From the NCBI RefSeq assembly GCF_005116735.1, contig NZ_SWDB01000032.1, positions 1 to 64,000 on the forward strand: 64,000 nt of DNA, given 5' to 3'. Both the position numbers and the translations under genes were made by a program. The notes under the pieces were generated by a model. It made no database searches and was not told the DNA's origin. It saw nothing but the letters and a program-made list of their open reading frames with translations. Source of the DNA: Thalassotalea mangrovi (GTDB taxonomy: Bacteria > Pseudomonadota > Gammaproteobacteria > Enterobacterales > Alteromonadaceae). This document shows, piece by piece, positions 22,703 through 35,778 of the stretch (position 1 is the stretch's first letter; each line of letters opens with the position of its first letter).

Positions 22703-23236
22703 ATGTCTCGTGTTGCAAAAGCACCTGTCAATGTACCTGCTGGCGTTACTGTTACGTTATCTGGTCAAGACATCACAGTGAAAGGTCCTGTTGGCGAACT
22801 ATCTCGTACTATCCACAGTGACGTAGTGGTTTCTCAAGAAGAAAACGCAATCGTTACTAACGTAGCTAACGACGAGAAAGGTGCCTGGGCTCAAGCTGGT
22901 ACTGCCCGTGCTCTTATCAACAACATGGTTGTTGGTGTTAGCGCTGGTTTTGAAAAACGTTTAATCTTAAACGGTGTTGGTTACCGTGCAAAAGCTGCAG
23001 GTCAGAACTTAAACCTTTCTTTAGGTTTTTCTCACCCGGTTGACCACGAGATTCCTAAGGGAATCACCGTTGAAACTCCTAGCCAGACTGAAGTCGTACT
23101 GAAAGGTGCTGACAAGCAGTTGGTAGGTCAGGTGGCTGCCAATATTCGCGCTTACCGTAAGCCAGAGCCTTACAAAGGTAAAGGTATTCGTTATAGCGAT
23201 GAAGTGGTACGTCGTAAAGAAGCTAAGAAGAAGTAG
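22703..23236 (+). CDS. rplF: 50S ribosomal protein L6
   Basis: 177 aa, the E. coli length. The C-terminal domain contains [20 protein letters not shown]. It lies near the factor-binding site of the 50S subunit. AAGGAG precedes the start. Confidence 0.98.
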   Translation: MSRVAKAPVNVPAGVTVTLSGQDITVKGPVGELSRTIHSDVVVSQEENAIVTNVANDEKGAWAQAGTARALINNMVVGVSAGFEKRLILNGVGYRAKAAGQNLNLSLGFSHPVDHEIPKGITVETPSQTEVVLKGADKQLVGQVAANIRAYRKPEPYKGKGIRYSDEVVRRKEAKKK

Positions 23237-23245
23237 GGTAATACG

Positions 23246-23599
23246 ATGGATAAGAAAACATCTCGTTTACGCCGTGCAAAACGTACACGTGCAAAGATCA
23301 GCGAGCTGGGTGCGAATCGTTTAGTCGTTCACCGTACTCCTCGCCACATTTACGCGCAACTGATCGCTGCGAATGGTTCTGAAGTAATTGCTGCGGCATC
23401 AACTTTAGATAAAGCTGTTCGTGAAGAAGTGAAAGGCACTGGTAATAAAGACGCAGCGGCAGCAGTGGGTAAAGCCATCGCTGAACGTGCGACAGCCAAG
23501 GGCATCACTGACGTTGCATTCGATCGTTCAGGTTTCCTATACCACGGTCGTATCAAAGCGTTAGCAGAAGCAGCTCGTGAAGCTGGCCTTAAATTCTAG
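23246..23599 (+). CDS. rplR: 50S ribosomal protein L18
   Basis: 117 aa. [20 protein letters not shown] is the basic 5S-rRNA-binding N-terminus, and [17 protein letters not shown] the usual C-terminus. Confidence 0.98.
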   Translation: MDKKTSRLRRAKRTRAKISELGANRLVVHRTPRHIYAQLIAANGSEVIAAASTLDKAVREEVKGTGNKDAAAAVGKAIAERATAKGITDVAFDRSGFLYHGRIKALAEAAREAGLKF

Positions 23600-23608
23600 G
23601 AGTAGATA

Positions 23609-24112
23609 ATGGCTAATGTAGAAAATACACAACAAAGTGAATTCGCTGAAAAGCTAATCGCTGTTAACCGCGTATCAAAAGTGGTTAAAGGTGGTCGTAT
23701 CTTCAGCTTCACTGCACTAACTGTAGTTGGTGACGGCAACGGTCGTGTTGGTTTTGGTTACGGTAAGGCACGTGAAGTTCCTGCTGCAATCCAAAAAGCA
23801 ATGGAAAAGGCTCGCCGTAATATCGTAAACATCGATCTTAAGGGCACAACTTTACAGCACGCTGTTAAAGGTAAGCACTCAGGTTCAAAAGTTTACATGC
23901 AACCTGCTTCTGAAGGTACAGGTATCATCGCCGGTGGTGCGATGCGTGCAGTACTTGAAGTTGCTGGCGTACAGAACGTATTGTCAAAAGCATACGGTTC
24001 TACTAACCCAATTAACGTTGTTCGCGCTACTATCGGCGCACTGGCGAACATGAAATCGCCAGAAACCGTTGCTGCTAAGCGTGGTTTAAACGTTACTGAC
24101 ATTCTGGGGTAA
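23609..24112 (+). CDS. rpsE: 30S ribosomal protein S5
   Basis: 167 aa. [20 protein letters not shown] and [20 protein letters not shown] are conserved. S5 affects decoding fidelity and mRNA unwinding. rpmD starts six bases after its stop. Confidence 0.98.
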   Translation: MANVENTQQSEFAEKLIAVNRVSKVVKGGRIFSFTALTVVGDGNGRVGFGYGKAREVPAAIQKAMEKARRNIVNIDLKGTTLQHAVKGKHSGSKVYMQPASEGTGIIAGGAMRAVLEVAGVQNVLSKAYGSTNPINVVRATIGALANMKSPETVAAKRGLNVTDILG

Positions 24113-24118
24113 TAGACA

Positions 24119-24298
24119 ATGGCTAAGACTGTTAAAGTAACTCAAATCAAAAGTTCTATCGGTCGTTTACCGACTCATAGAGCAACTTTAAAAGGCCTGG
24201 GTTTACGTCGTATCCGTCATACGGTAGAGTTAGAAGATACTCCATCAGTACGCGGTATGATTAACAAGGTTGCATACATGGTTAAGGTGGAGGACTAA
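24119..24298 (+). CDS. rpmD: 50S ribosomal protein L30
   Basis: A short gene of 59 codons plus stop that I translated directly. It starts [20 protein letters not shown] and contains [17 protein letters not shown], both typical of L30. Same length as in E. coli (59). It fits tightly between rpsE and rplO. Confidence 0.97.
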   Translation: MAKTVKVTQIKSSIGRLPTHRATLKGLGLRRIRHTVELEDTPSVRGMINKVAYMVKVED

Positions 24299-24301
24299 AC
24301 A

Positions 24302-24736
24302 ATGCATTTAAACACATTATCTCCTGCACCTGGCGCAAAAACAGCCAAGAAGCGTGTTGGTCGTGGTATTGGTTCTGGTCTAGGCAAAACTGGTGGTCGC
24401 GGTCATAAAGGCCAAAAATCACGTTCAGGCGGCGGTGTTCGTCCTGGTTTTGAAGGCGGTCAGATGCCACTTAAGCAACGTCTACCTAAGTTTGGTTTCA
24501 CGTCGCGTAAATCTTTGGTTCGCGCCGAAGTTCGTTTACACGAATTAAACCAAATCAACGGCGATGTTGTTGATATTCACGCGCTTAAAGACGCAGGCAT
24601 TATCACTCGTAACATTGAATCTGCAAAGATCATGTTGTCTGGTGAAATCAACCGTAAGATTACGGTTCGTGGCCTGGCAGTAACAAAAGGTGCACGTGCA
24701 GCAATTGAAGCTGCCGGTGGTACAATAGAGGAATAG
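24302..24736 (+). CDS. rplO: 50S ribosomal protein L15
   Basis: 144 aa. The glycine- and arginine-rich N-terminus ([20 protein letters not shown]) threads into 23S rRNA. The start is three bases after rpmD ends, with GGTGGAGG inside the rpmD end. Confidence 0.98.
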   Translation: MHLNTLSPAPGAKTAKKRVGRGIGSGLGKTGGRGHKGQKSRSGGGVRPGFEGGQMPLKQRLPKFGFTSRKSLVRAEVRLHELNQINGDVVDIHALKDAGIITRNIESAKIMLSGEINRKITVRGLAVTKGARAAIEAAGGTIEE

Positions 24737-24743
24737 TACACTT

Positions 24744-26069
24744 ATGGCTACACCAGGAATGGATAGTAAGGCTCAAGGCGGTTTGTCTGAGCTGAAACAA
24801 AGATTATTGTTTGTACTCGGAGCGATTATCGTTTTCCGTTTAGGATCATTTGTACCAATCCCTGGTATTGACGCCGCTGTACTTGCTCAGTTGTTTGAAC
24901 AACAAAAGGGCACCATCGCAGAAATGTTTAACATGTTCTCCGGTGGTGCACTTGAGCGGGCCTCTGTACTGGCTCTAGGTATTATGCCGTACATTTCAGC
25001 TTCGATTATCATGCAGATCAGCACACACATTGTGCCGAGCATGCAAGAGTTAAAGAAAGAAGGTGAAGCTGGACGTCGTAAGATCAGTCAGTACACCCGT
25101 TACGGCACTTTGCTACTGGCAACGGTTCAGTCATTTGCAATTGCAAATGGACTTCCGGGTATGATGCCAGGCCTGGTTATTAATCCAGGTCCGGGTTTTA
25201 TCTTTACTGCGATGGTTTCTTTGGTTACCGGCACCATGTTCTTAATGTGGTTAGGTGAGCAAATTACTGAGCGTGGTATCGGTAATGGTATTTCTATCCT
25301 GATTTTCGCTGGTATCGTTGCTGGCTTGCCATCTGCCGTTGGTCAAACAGCGGAAATGGCGCGTCAAGGTGATTTGCACCTGTTAGCATTACTGATTATT
25401 GGAGCAGTTGTCTTCCTGGTAACTTTCTTTGTGGTATTCGTCGAGCGCGGCCAACGTCGCATCGTTGTGAACTATGCCAAGCGCCAACAAGGCCGTAAGG
25501 TATTCGCAGCGCAAAGCACGCATTTACCATTGAAAGTTAACATGGCAGGTGTAATTCCTCCTATTTTCGCCTCTAGTATCATTCTGTTCCCTGGCACAAT
25601 TGCCAGCTGGTTTGGACAGGGCGAAGGTGGTATGGCTGATATTCTGCAAGAAGTATCTCTTGCGATGTCTCCAGGCCAGCCACTGTATGTAATGCTTTAT
25701 GCAGCAGCAATAATCTTTTTCTGCTTTTTCTACACGGCATTGGTTTTCAATCCGCGTGAAACGGCAGATAACTTGAAGAAGTCTGGTGCGTTTATCCCGG
25801 GTATTCGTCCTGGTGAGCAAACCTCCAGATATATTGATAAAGTAATGACTCGCCTGACTCTGGCAGGTGCTTTATACATTACTATTATTTGTTTGGTTCC
25901 TGAGTTTATGATGATGTTTTGGAACGTTCAGTTCTATTTCGGCGGTACATCACTATTGATTATCGTTGTCGTTATCATGGATTTCATGGCACAAGTACAG
26001 ACTCATTTGATGTCACATCAATATGACAATGTGCTGAAAAAAGCAAACCTAAAAGGCTACGGCCGATAG
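24744..26069 (+). CDS. secY: Preprotein translocase subunit SecY
   Basis: 441 aa (E. coli 443). It forms the membrane channel for Sec-dependent export. About ten transmembrane helices are apparent. Conserved parts include [13 protein letters not shown] in TM1, the plug region [20 protein letters not shown] and the cytoplasmic loop [11 protein letters not shown]. It sits in the spc operon between rplO and rpmJ, as in most Gammaproteobacteria. Confidence 0.98.
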   Translation: MATPGMDSKAQGGLSELKQRLLFVLGAIIVFRLGSFVPIPGIDAAVLAQLFEQQKGTIAEMFNMFSGGALERASVLALGIMPYISASIIMQISTHIVPSMQELKKEGEAGRRKISQYTRYGTLLLATVQSFAIANGLPGMMPGLVINPGPGFIFTAMVSLVTGTMFLMWLGEQITERGIGNGISILIFAGIVAGLPSAVGQTAEMARQGDLHLLALLIIGAVVFLVTFFVVFVERGQRRIVVNYAKRQQGRKVFAAQSTHLPLKVNMAGVIPPIFASSIILFPGTIASWFGQGEGGMADILQEVSLAMSPGQPLYVMLYAAAIIFFCFFYTALVFNPRETADNLKKSGAFIPGIRPGEQTSRYIDKVMTRLTLAGALYITIICLVPEFMMMFWNVQFYFGGTSLLIIVVVIMDFMAQVQTHLMSHQYDNVLKKANLKGYGR

Positions 26070-26084
26070 GTAACGGAGTATAAG

Positions 26085-26198
26085 ATGAAAGTTCGTGCAT
26101 CCGTGAAAAAGATTTGTCGTAACTGTAAAGTTGTTAAGCGTGCTGGTGTAGTACGTGTAATTTGCAGTGAGCCAAAGCACAAGCAAAGGCAGGGCTAA
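26085..26198 (+). CDS. rpmJ: 50S ribosomal protein L36 (zinc-binding form)
   Basis: 37 aa, read directly: [20 protein letters not shown] at the start and an end in [10 protein letters not shown]. Cys11, Cys14, Cys27 and His32 form the zinc ribbon, so this is the C+ paralogue. AACGGAG precedes the start. Last gene of the spc operon. Confidence 0.97.
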   Translation: MKVRASVKKICRNCKVVKRAGVVRVICSEPKHKQRQG

Positions 26199-26204
26199 TC
26201 TTGG

Positions 26205-26237
26205 AAAGTGTCATTAATTGTTAATTGGTGACACTTT
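26205..26237 (+). terminator. Hairpin between rpmJ and rpsM
   Basis: A perfect 9-bp stem AAAGTGTCA/TGACACTTT has a 15-base AT-rich loop and lies six bases after rpmJ. It could end the spc transcript partially or belong to the alpha-operon leader. Confidence 0.5.
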
Positions 26238-26319
26238 AATTTGCAAAAATAATGCTGGTTGAGTATCCTAACGGGCTTTTCAACCGGTTTCTTTTAACCT
26301 TAATATAGGAGATGTGTTA

Positions 26320-26676
26320 GTGGCCCGTATCGCTGGCATTAACATCCCTGATCGTAAACATGCAGTAATCGCTATTACTGCGATTTACGGTATCGGTGCA
26401 ACTCGTGCAAAAGAAATTTGTGCGAACGCTGGTATCGCAGAATCTACCAAGATCAGTGAATTAGACGAAGCACAAATTGATTTGCTTCGTGCAGAAGTGG
26501 CGAAATTTACCGTAGAAGGTGACTTACGTCGTGAAGTTTCAATGAACATCAAGCGTCTGATGGACCTTGGCTGTTTCCGTGGTTTACGCCATCGTCGCAG
26601 TCTACCTCTACGTGGTCAACGCACTAAGACTAATGCGCGCACCCGTAAAGGTCCTCGTAAGCCGATTAAAAAGTAA
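26320..26676 (+). CDS. rpsM: 30S ribosomal protein S13
   Basis: 118 aa as in E. coli. The start is a GTG at 26320, eight bases after TAGGAG; an earlier GTG at 26314 is too close to that site. [18 protein letters not shown] and [20 protein letters not shown] identify it. It bridges the subunits in the 30S head. First gene of the alpha operon, which in E. coli is repressed by S4. Confidence 0.97.
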   Translation: MARIAGINIPDRKHAVIAITAIYGIGATRAKEICANAGIAESTKISELDEAQIDLLRAEVAKFTVEGDLRREVSMNIKRLMDLGCFRGLRHRRSLPLRGQRTKTNARTRKGPRKPIKK

Positions 26677-26690
26677 CGAGGTAATTAGAC

Positions 26691-27080
26691 ATGGCTAAAA
26701 CACCAACTCGCGCTCGTAAGCGCGTTAAAAAGCAAGTTGCTGATGGCATGGCGCATATCCATGCATCTTTCAACAACACAATCGTAACTCTGACAGACCG
26801 TCAAGGTAATGCATTGTCTTGGGCGACTGCAGGTGGTTCTGGTTTCCGTGGTTCACGTAAATCAACTCCATTTGCTGCTCAGGTAGCTGCAGACCGTGCT
26901 GGTAAAGCTGCTCAAGAGTTTGGTTTGAAGAATATTGAAGTGTTCGTTAAGGGCCCGGGGCCAGGACGTGAGTCTGCAATCCGTGCTTTAAATGCTGCTG
27001 GTTTTAAAATCACCAACATTACTGACGTGACACCTATTCCTCATAATGGTTGTCGTCCTCCTAAAAAGCGTCGCGTATAA
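26691..27080 (+). CDS. rpsK: 30S ribosomal protein S11
   Basis: 129 aa. [20 protein letters not shown] and [12 protein letters not shown] are family hallmarks. It contributes to the platform and the E site. Confidence 0.98.
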   Translation: MAKTPTRARKRVKKQVADGMAHIHASFNNTIVTLTDRQGNALSWATAGGSGFRGSRKSTPFAAQVAADRAGKAAQEFGLKNIEVFVKGPGPGRESAIRALNAAGFKITNITDVTPIPHNGCRPPKKRRV

Positions 27081-27107
27081 CGCTATTAGGATAGTTGGAG
27101 AAAGAAC

Positions 27108-27728
27108 ATGGCAAGATATTTAGGTCCTAAGCTAAAACTTAGCCGCCGCGAAGGAACAGACTTGTTCCTGAAAAGTGGTGTTAGGGCAATTGATACGAAA
27201 TGTAAAATCGAAACTATTCCAGGTCAGCACGGCGCGCGTCGCGGTCGTCTTTCTGACTATGGTGTACAGCTTCGTGAGAAGCAGAAAGTTCGTCGTATTT
27301 ACGGTGTGCTGGAGAAGCAATTCCGTAACTACTACAAAGAAGCTGCTCGTCTAAAAGGTAATACAGGTGAAAACCTGTTACAACTTTTAGAGAAGCGTCT
27401 AGACAACGTTGTCTACCGTATGGGTTATGCATCTACTCGTGCAGAAGCTCGTCAGCTTGTTAGCCACAAGGCTATCGTTGTAAACGGTAAAGTTGTTAAT
27501 ATTCCATCTTTCGCTGTTAAACCAGAAGATGTTGTATCTGTACGTGAAAAGTCTAAAACTCAGGCGCGTATCATCGCTGCTTTAGAATTAGCTGATCAAC
27601 GTGAGAAACCAGTCTGGGTTGAAGTTGATAACAAGAAAATGGAAGGTGTATTTAAGCGTATACCTGATCGTTCTGACTTATCAGCAGAGATTAATGAACA
27701 GTTGATTGTCGAGCTTTACTCGAAATAA
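27108..27728 (+). CDS. rpsD: 30S ribosomal protein S4
   Basis: 206 aa, E. coli length. The S4 RNA-binding domain contains [20 protein letters not shown]. It nucleates 30S assembly and is the expected autogenous repressor of this operon. Confidence 0.98.
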   Translation: MARYLGPKLKLSRREGTDLFLKSGVRAIDTKCKIETIPGQHGARRGRLSDYGVQLREKQKVRRIYGVLEKQFRNYYKEAARLKGNTGENLLQLLEKRLDNVVYRMGYASTRAEARQLVSHKAIVVNGKVVNIPSFAVKPEDVVSVREKSKTQARIIAALELADQREKPVWVEVDNKKMEGVFKRIPDRSDLSAEINEQLIVELYSK

Positions 27729-27753
27729 AGCTGAACTTTAAGAGAGGACAATA

Positions 27754-28743
27754 ATGCAGGGTTCTGTAACCGAATTCCTTAAGCCGAAGTTAGTGGGTAT
27801 CGAAAATGTTAGCCCTACTCGTGCCAAGGTAACTTTAGAGCCACTTGAACGTGGTTTTGGTCACACTTTAGGTAACGCGTTACGCCGCATCTTACTTTCG
27901 TCAATGCCAGGATGTGCAGTGACTGAAGTTGAAATTGACGGTGTATTGCACGAATACAGCAGCAAAGAAGGTGTTCAAGAGGACATCATCGAAATCCTGC
28001 TGAACCTTAAAGGCCTGGCCGTTGGTTTAGAAGGCAAAACTGAAGCAGTTTTAACTTTAACTAAGTCAGGTCAGGGCCCTGTACTGGCCGCTGATATTCA
28101 GCATGATGGCGATGTTACTATCGCTAATCCTGAACATGTTATCTGTCATCTGACAGGTGACGGCGAAATCAGTATGCGTATTAAAGTAGAAATGGGTCGC
28201 GGTTATGTACCTGCTTCTGCTCGTCGCAATGCCGAAGAAGAAGATCGCGCAATTGGCCGTTTGCTGGTTGACGCTTCTTTTAGTCCTGTTGAAAGAATTG
28301 CTTATGATGTTGACTCGGCTCGTGTTGAGCAACGTACAGACTTAGACAAGTTAGTTATCGATATGGAAACTAACGGTACACTGGATCCAGAAGAAGCGAT
28401 TCGTCGCGCTTCTACCATCCTAGCTGAACAGCTGGATGCGTTCGTTGATCTACGTGACGTTAAAGAAGAAGAAGTTAAAGAAGAGAAACCAGCTTTCGAT
28501 CCAATCCTTCTTCGTCCGGTTGATGATTTAGAACTGACTGTACGTTCAGCCAACTGTTTAAAAGCAGAAGCGATTCAGTACATTGGTGATTTGGTCCAGC
28601 GTGCAGAAGTCGAGCTTCTTAAGACCCCTAACCTGGGTAAGAAGTCTCTGACTGAAATTAAAGACGTATTAGCGTCTCGTGGTCTATCTTTAGGTATGCG
28701 CCTAGAGAACTGGCCACCAGAAAGCATTGCTGATAACGACTAA
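27754..28743 (+). CDS. rpoA: RNA polymerase alpha subunit
   Basis: 329 aa, exactly E. coli length. The N-terminal dimerisation domain ([20 protein letters not shown]) and the C-terminal domain ([20 protein letters not shown] and [20 protein letters not shown]) are separated by an acidic linker ([11 protein letters not shown]). The C-terminal domain binds UP elements and activators. AGAGAGGA precedes the start. Confidence 0.98.
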   Translation: MQGSVTEFLKPKLVGIENVSPTRAKVTLEPLERGFGHTLGNALRRILLSSMPGCAVTEVEIDGVLHEYSSKEGVQEDIIEILLNLKGLAVGLEGKTEAVLTLTKSGQGPVLAADIQHDGDVTIANPEHVICHLTGDGEISMRIKVEMGRGYVPASARRNAEEEDRAIGRLLVDASFSPVERIAYDVDSARVEQRTDLDKLVIDMETNGTLDPEEAIRRASTILAEQLDAFVDLRDVKEEEVKEEKPAFDPILLRPVDDLELTVRSANCLKAEAIQYIGDLVQRAEVELLKTPNLGKKSLTEIKDVLASRGLSLGMRLENWPPESIADND

Positions 28744-28785
28744 GTCGATCATCGTTTTAATAGTTTAAGAGATAAGGATTAACTT

Positions 28786-29193
28786 ATGCGCCATCGTAAA
28801 AGCGGTCGCCAGTTAAACCGTAATAGCAGTCATCGCCAGGCGATGTTCCGCAATATGGCTAGCTCTTTAGTTAAGCACGGCGTTATCAAGACAACTGTGC
28901 CTAAAGCTAAAGAATTGCGTCGCGTTATTGAGCCACTAATCACTTTGGCCAAGAACGACAGTGTAGCAAACCGCCGTTTGGCTTTTGCCCGCACTCGCGA
29001 CCAGGAAGTAGTAGGTATTTTATTCAGCGAACTTGGTCCTCGTTACCAAGAGCGTCCAGGTGGTTATACTCGCATTCTTAAATGCGGTTACCGTACTGGT
29101 GATAAAGCGCCTATGGCTTACGTTGAACTTGTAGATCGTCCAGCAGTTGAAGAAACTGTTGAAGAGACTCAAGAAGTTTCAGCTGAAGCATAA
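28786..29193 (+). CDS. rplQ: 50S ribosomal protein L17
   Basis: 135 aa; the first 115 residues match L17 ([20 protein letters not shown]). The acidic tail ([15 protein letters not shown]) is slightly longer than in E. coli (127 aa). Last alpha-operon gene, followed by a terminator. Confidence 0.98.
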   Translation: MRHRKSGRQLNRNSSHRQAMFRNMASSLVKHGVIKTTVPKAKELRRVIEPLITLAKNDSVANRRLAFARTRDQEVVGILFSELGPRYQERPGGYTRILKCGYRTGDKAPMAYVELVDRPAVEETVEETQEVSAEA

Positions 29194-29211
29194 TCGAATT
29201 TATTCGAATCG

Positions 29212-29237
29212 AAAAAGGAGCCAATAGGCTCCTTTTT
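29212..29237 (+). terminator. Terminator of the alpha operon
   Basis: A perfect 11-bp stem (AAAAAGGAGCC/GGCTCCTTTTT) with loop AATA is followed by T. It lies 18 bases after rplQ. Confidence 0.93.
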
Positions 29238-29277
29238 TATTATATGGACATATGTATGCCCGGATAGCTTTGCAGGT

Positions 29278-29640
29278 GCCTATAGGGATATAGGTATATC
29301 AATTATGTATGGAACAAATAATCGATTCGCGGTACGGGTATTTTGCACATGGATGTGTTTCGTCGAGATATTACCATCCATGATATCTCGACATTCAATA
29401 CGTCCATGTATATTTCCTCCCGAACCATGGATGGTTGCCTGCTTGGACGCAGGTATATCGATTATGTATGGAACAAATAATCGATTCGCGGTACGGGTAT
29501 TTTGAAAGGGAAATACTTCGTCGAGATATTGCCATCCATGATATCTCGACATTCCATAAATCCCTTTATATCGTAGAGATATAGTCATCCATGATATCTC
29601 GACATTCCATAAATCCCTTTATATCGTCGCAATATTACTT
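29278..29640. repeat. Tandem palindromic repeats after rplQ
   Basis: A unit of about 159 bp occurs twice (for example ATTATGTATGGAACAAATAA at 29302 and 29461). Each copy ends in a hairpin made of TCGAGATATT and GATATCTCGA. A 53-bp period then repeats the CATCCATGATATCTCGAC block a third time (29586). Open frames inside it only reflect the repeats. The same family is found at 20127-20270. Confidence 0.8.
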
Positions 29641-29765
29641 TCCTGACATTCCATAAACCCCCATTTCTTCGCTCTCGTGCAACAAGCTCTTTGCCGCAAA
29701 ACTTGCACTTTCATCATCAACTGCAGTATAACTGATCTAATTTAAGTGATTGATAACCCCCATTT

Positions 29766-30665
29766 ATGTCGTTACGTAATCCGATTATCGCGGTTACTGG
29801 TTCATCGGGAGCCGGTACGTCTACAACTTCAGAAGCGTTTGATCATATCTTTCGCTCCCTCGAGATCCGGGCCACAGTGGTTGAGGGGGACAGTTTTCAT
29901 CGTTATACCCGTCCTGAAATGGACCTGCTAAAACGCAAAGCCACCGAAGAAGGCAAAATGTTCAGTTATTTTGGCGAACAGGCGAATGACTTTAAGGCGC
30001 TGGAAAAATTGTTTGCGGATTTTGGCGAGAAAGGTGAAGGCAGAATGCGACGTTACCTGCATACGTTTGACGAAGCAGTGCCGTACAATCAAATGCCGGG
30101 CACTTTTACCCCCTGGCAGACGCTGGGCAAGGATTCGGATTTACTCTTCTATGAGGGCCTGCACGGTGGCGTTATGACTGATGATGCTGATGTGGGCAGA
30201 CACGTAGATTTACTGATAGGTATGGTGCCTATTGTAAACCTCGAGTGGATTCAGAAAATATTTCGCGATACCAATCAAAGAGGGCACTCCAAAGATGCGG
30301 TGCGCGATAGCATCGTACGCAGTATGGATGATTATTTTAAATACATAACGCCGCAGTTTTCCCGTACTCATATTAACTTTCAGCGGGTGCCGACCGTAGA
30401 TACCTCAAATCCATTTAGTGCTAAGGCTATTCCTTCGCAAGACGAAAGCTTTGTGGTGATTCGTTTTCGCGACCCCAGGAATGTCGATTTTCCGTTTTAT
30501 CTGCGAATGATTGATGGCTCGTTTATGTCACGGGTTAGCACGTTAGTAGTGCCAGGGGGGAAAATGGGCCTGGCAATGGAGCTGATATTAAAGCCTTTGA
30601 TCGAAGAAATCATGGAGAAACGTCAGGCGGCAGGGCAGCAAATTGACTGGACTCGCGATCAGTAA
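29766..30665 (+). CDS. prkB: Phosphoribulokinase-like P-loop kinase
   Basis: 299 aa, close to E. coli PrkB. The N-terminus IIAVTGSSGAGTST holds the P-loop (with GT where many kinases have GK). VEGDSFHRYTRPEMD and NFQRVPTVDTSNPF are conserved in the family. The substrate in heterotrophs is unknown, and no Calvin-cycle genes are nearby. It lies next to yhfA as in E. coli, but here the two converge. No clear ribosome site is seen ahead of ATG 29766. Confidence 0.9.
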   Translation: MSLRNPIIAVTGSSGAGTSTTSEAFDHIFRSLEIRATVVEGDSFHRYTRPEMDLLKRKATEEGKMFSYFGEQANDFKALEKLFADFGEKGEGRMRRYLHTFDEAVPYNQMPGTFTPWQTLGKDSDLLFYEGLHGGVMTDDADVGRHVDLLIGMVPIVNLEWIQKIFRDTNQRGHSKDAVRDSIVRSMDDYFKYITPQFSRTHINFQRVPTVDTSNPFSAKAIPSQDESFVVIRFRDPRNVDFPFYLRMIDGSFMSRVSTLVVPGGKMGLAMELILKPLIEEIMEKRQAAGQQIDWTRDQ

Positions 30666-30691
30666 ACTGATTATTGTCTTTAGATATTGCA

Positions 30692-30718
30692 AAAAAGCCG
30701 GTATTAAGCCGGCTTTTT
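30692..30718. terminator. Terminator between prkB and yhfA
   Basis: Ten-base stem AAAAAGCCGG/CCGGCTTTTT with a seven-base loop. It lies 26 bases after prkB and overlaps the yhfA stop codon, so it can serve both directions. Confidence 0.88.
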
Positions 30719-31111
30719 AATTTCAAAGTCGTGGGTAATACTAACGCCTTTGTTAAGCATTAATGCCACAGAGCAGTATTTGTCGGCCGATAAAGCCACA
30801 GCTCGTTCAACGTGTTTTTCGCTGACATCATTACCGGTGATCACAAAGTGCAGATGAATATCGCTAAACAGACGTGGTACGGTATCGACCCGTGTACCAT
30901 CTAACTCGACAACGCAATCCTGCACATCCTGGCGCGCTTTCTGAAGAATACTCACTACATCGACAGACGAACAACCGCCTAAGGAAAGTAAAACATTTTC
31001 CATTGGGCTTGGACCTAATTTTCCAGCGTTGGCATCCATAACTACGGTGTGGCCGCTCTCCGAAATGCCCATGAACATCTCTTCGCCAACCCATTTCACT
31101 TGTGCTTTCAT
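30704..31111 (-). CDS. yhfA: OsmC-family protein YhfA
   Basis: 135 aa. PSPMENVLLSLGGCSSVDVV contains the first conserved cysteine and KYCSVALMLNKGVSI the second, both expected in the OsmC/Ohr fold. The family detoxifies peroxides or has unknown roles; the YhfA branch is uncharacterised. AAGGAG lies upstream of the start. It has its own 5' region and is separated from the downstream ast cluster. Confidence 0.92.
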   Translation of the reverse strand: MKAQVKWVGEEMFMGISESGHTVVMDANAGKLGPSPMENVLLSLGGCSSVDVVSILQKARQDVQDCVVELDGTRVDTVPRLFSDIHLHFVITGNDVSEKHVERAVALSADKYCSVALMLNKGVSITHDFEIKKPA

Positions 31112-31162
31112 AATACTCCTTAATTATTTTTAACGGACGAATGTTAGCAGAATAAGAAAACA

Positions 31163-31186
31163 AAAGCCCGCAACAAAGCGGGCTTT
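31163..31186 (-). terminator. Terminator of the ast operon
   Basis: Stem AAAGCCCGC/GCGGGCTTT with a six-base loop, followed on the minus strand by a T-rich stretch. It lies 18 bases past the DUF1338 stop. Confidence 0.85.
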
Positions 31187-31203
31187 GAGCTATTCAGAAT
31201 TGG

Positions 31204-32001
31204 TTAATCCTGATTGGTGCTTTCAAAGATTTTGTCAGCCGATGCGGCGACAAATCCTGTGTAGATATTGCCACAATCCATTGGATAACGTTTGGCAAAC
31301 TCGTAAAAGCAACTGGGGATTTCTGCCGTGCGATCACTAAAGACAACAGGATGAACATCCGCCATGGTGGAAGATTGCTCAAGCTTAACGTCCGGGCTAC
31401 CTTTCACTTCACCACCTGAGCTGTTGAGGCGGAAGCCACCATCCCTGACGATATCATTAACCTGGTTAATACAGTCAATGCCCTCGAGGTGGTTAATGCT
31501 TACTGTGAAATGGTTGGCACGGTAACCCCAGGCTGCCAACCAGGCCGCATATTCACTTTCTTTAAGTAAGGTCAGGTATTCATCGTAGCTAATCTGCCAA
31601 TGAGTACCTGAATACAGGAAGTTTTCGGCTTGGGTCGCCTGCGCATCCATTTGCTCGACAATCTTGTGAATAATCGCCTGCACGTCGCTACTCATTTTCT
31701 CTACCAGCAGTTCACTGATAAAGACTTTAGGTAACGTCGGATCAGCATGTTCATAATGACGGGCATAGAGCTTTTTCGCTTCAAAGTGATATTCACCTTT
31801 AGCTTGATAGCCTAACGCCAGTAACGGCGCCGCCAGTTTATCGATGCCAACTTTTTCCAGGTTGAACGTACGATATGCCACATGATCATTGATAAGCTCT
31901 TCACCGGCACCCAGTAATTCATGTACACGAATTGCAGAGGGTGTTACCGACAGGTAATTTTTCCAGATGTTTTCAAATAATTCTGTTACTGCCAAAGTCA
32001 T
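31204..32001 (-). CDS. DUF1338 protein (2-oxoadipate dioxygenase/decarboxylase-like)
   Basis: 265 aa. Family features include HVAYRTFN (probable metal histidine near residue 40), FEAKKLYARHYEH, PKVFISELLVEK and WGYRANHFTVSIN. Characterised DUF1338 members (HglS) are Fe(II) enzymes that turn 2-oxoadipate into 2-hydroxyglutarate in lysine catabolism. Here the gene is the last of an arginine-succinylation operon, 34 bases after astD, so the natural substrate may be a related 2-oxo acid. AAAAGG-type ribosome site precedes the start. Confidence 0.85.
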   Translation of the reverse strand: MTLAVTELFENIWKNYLSVTPSAIRVHELLGAGEELINDHVAYRTFNLEKVGIDKLAAPLLALGYQAKGEYHFEAKKLYARHYEHADPTLPKVFISELLVEKMSSDVQAIIHKIVEQMDAQATQAENFLYSGTHWQISYDEYLTLLKESEYAAWLAAWGYRANHFTVSINHLEGIDCINQVNDIVRDGGFRLNSSGGEVKGSPDVKLEQSSTMADVHPVVFSDRTAEIPSCFYEFAKRYPMDCGNIYTGFVAASADKIFESTNQD

Positions 32002-32035
32002 TTTATTCCCCTAAAAAGTAACCAGGTATAGTCAA

Positions 32036-33514
<1,479 letters not shown>

Positions 33515-34531
33515 TTAATTTTGCGATACTCTTACCCAGTCACCTTCACTGACCAATATCGCGTCAGCAGCCTTTCTGTCGATGATGGCAATATCCTGCT
33601 CTTCATCGATATCAATGGGCATTTGAACCGCCCTGAATTCAGCGACCTGAGTATTACAAATAATGTATTTTCTGGTGTTTTTTACCGAACCAAATTTCAC
33701 TTTGAGTCGTCTTGAATTTCTCACCGTTTTGATACTGTTTAGCTCGGCTTCCACCGTTGGACCGGCGTCAAAAATATCAACATAGCCGCGATTAACAAAG
33801 CCTTCGCTTTCCAGTAATCGCAATGCTGGCACGGTTTTATCGTGCACTTTGCCAATGACTTCCTGAGCTTGTTTAGACAATAAGCTCACATAGATAGGAT
33901 ACTTGGGCATTAGCTCGGCGATAAAGGCCTTGTTACCAATACCTGACAAATAATCCGCGGTAGGAAAGTCCATCGAGAAAAAGTGCTCTTCCAGCCACTG
34001 CCAGAATGGCGAACGACCATTGGCATCCGAAACACCACGCATTTCAGCAATTACGGTGTTATTAAATCGCTCCGGATGTTCCGCCATAAACAGGAAACGG
34101 AACTTGGAAAGAAACCGGCCATTATTGTTCACTCGATATGGCGCTTTCAGAAATAAGGTACAAATTTCGGTGGCGCCGGTGTAGTCATTATTGAGTGACA
34201 AAATATCGACGTTGTTATAAATATTCAGCTCTCTGGATGAATGAACCACTTTTCCCAGGTGATAGTGATAAAACGCATCATCCAGGCCCACCGCAGCTTC
34301 AATACCGCTGGTGCCGACCACTTCGCCGGTTTCGGTATTTTCCATCACAAACAGATACCCTTCATTACCGGCCTGTAATGGCGTCGAATGAAACGAATGG
34401 GTGGCTCGGTTGATCCGGTTGGTCAGCAATTCTTCGTTCACGGGCAAGGAGGTAAAACCATGCCCGGATTCAACGGCTATCTGATGTAAAACTTCATAAT
34501 CACTGCTACGAATCGGTCGTACGATAATCAT
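33515..34531 (-). CDS. astA: Arginine N-succinyltransferase
   Basis: 338 aa. MIIVRPIRSSDYEVLHQIAV and FMAEHPERFNNTVIAEMRGV are AstA landmarks. It transfers succinyl from succinyl-CoA to arginine, the first AST step. Genes for AstB and AstE are not in the window. Third-from-last gene of the operon astC-astA-astD-DUF1338. Confidence 0.95.
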   Translation of the reverse strand: MIIVRPIRSSDYEVLHQIAVESGHGFTSLPVNEELLTNRINRATHSFHSTPLQAGNEGYLFVMENTETGEVVGTSGIEAAVGLDDAFYHYHLGKVVHSSRELNIYNNVDILSLNNDYTGATEICTLFLKAPYRVNNNGRFLSKFRFLFMAEHPERFNNTVIAEMRGVSDANGRSPFWQWLEEHFFSMDFPTADYLSGIGNKAFIAELMPKYPIYVSLLSKQAQEVIGKVHDKTVPALRLLESEGFVNRGYVDIFDAGPTVEAELNSIKTVRNSRRLKVKFGSVKNTRKYIICNTQVAEFRAVQMPIDIDEEQDIAIIDRKAADAILVSEGDWVRVSQN

Positions 34532-34557
34532 TTTGTTTCTCTTATTTAAGGGACAGA

Positions 34558-35778
<1,221 letters not shown>

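Noticed and set aside
29280-29588. Open frames in the repeat block after rplQ, on both strands
   Set aside because: Their translations contain the same repeated peptide because they read through the tandem DNA repeat.
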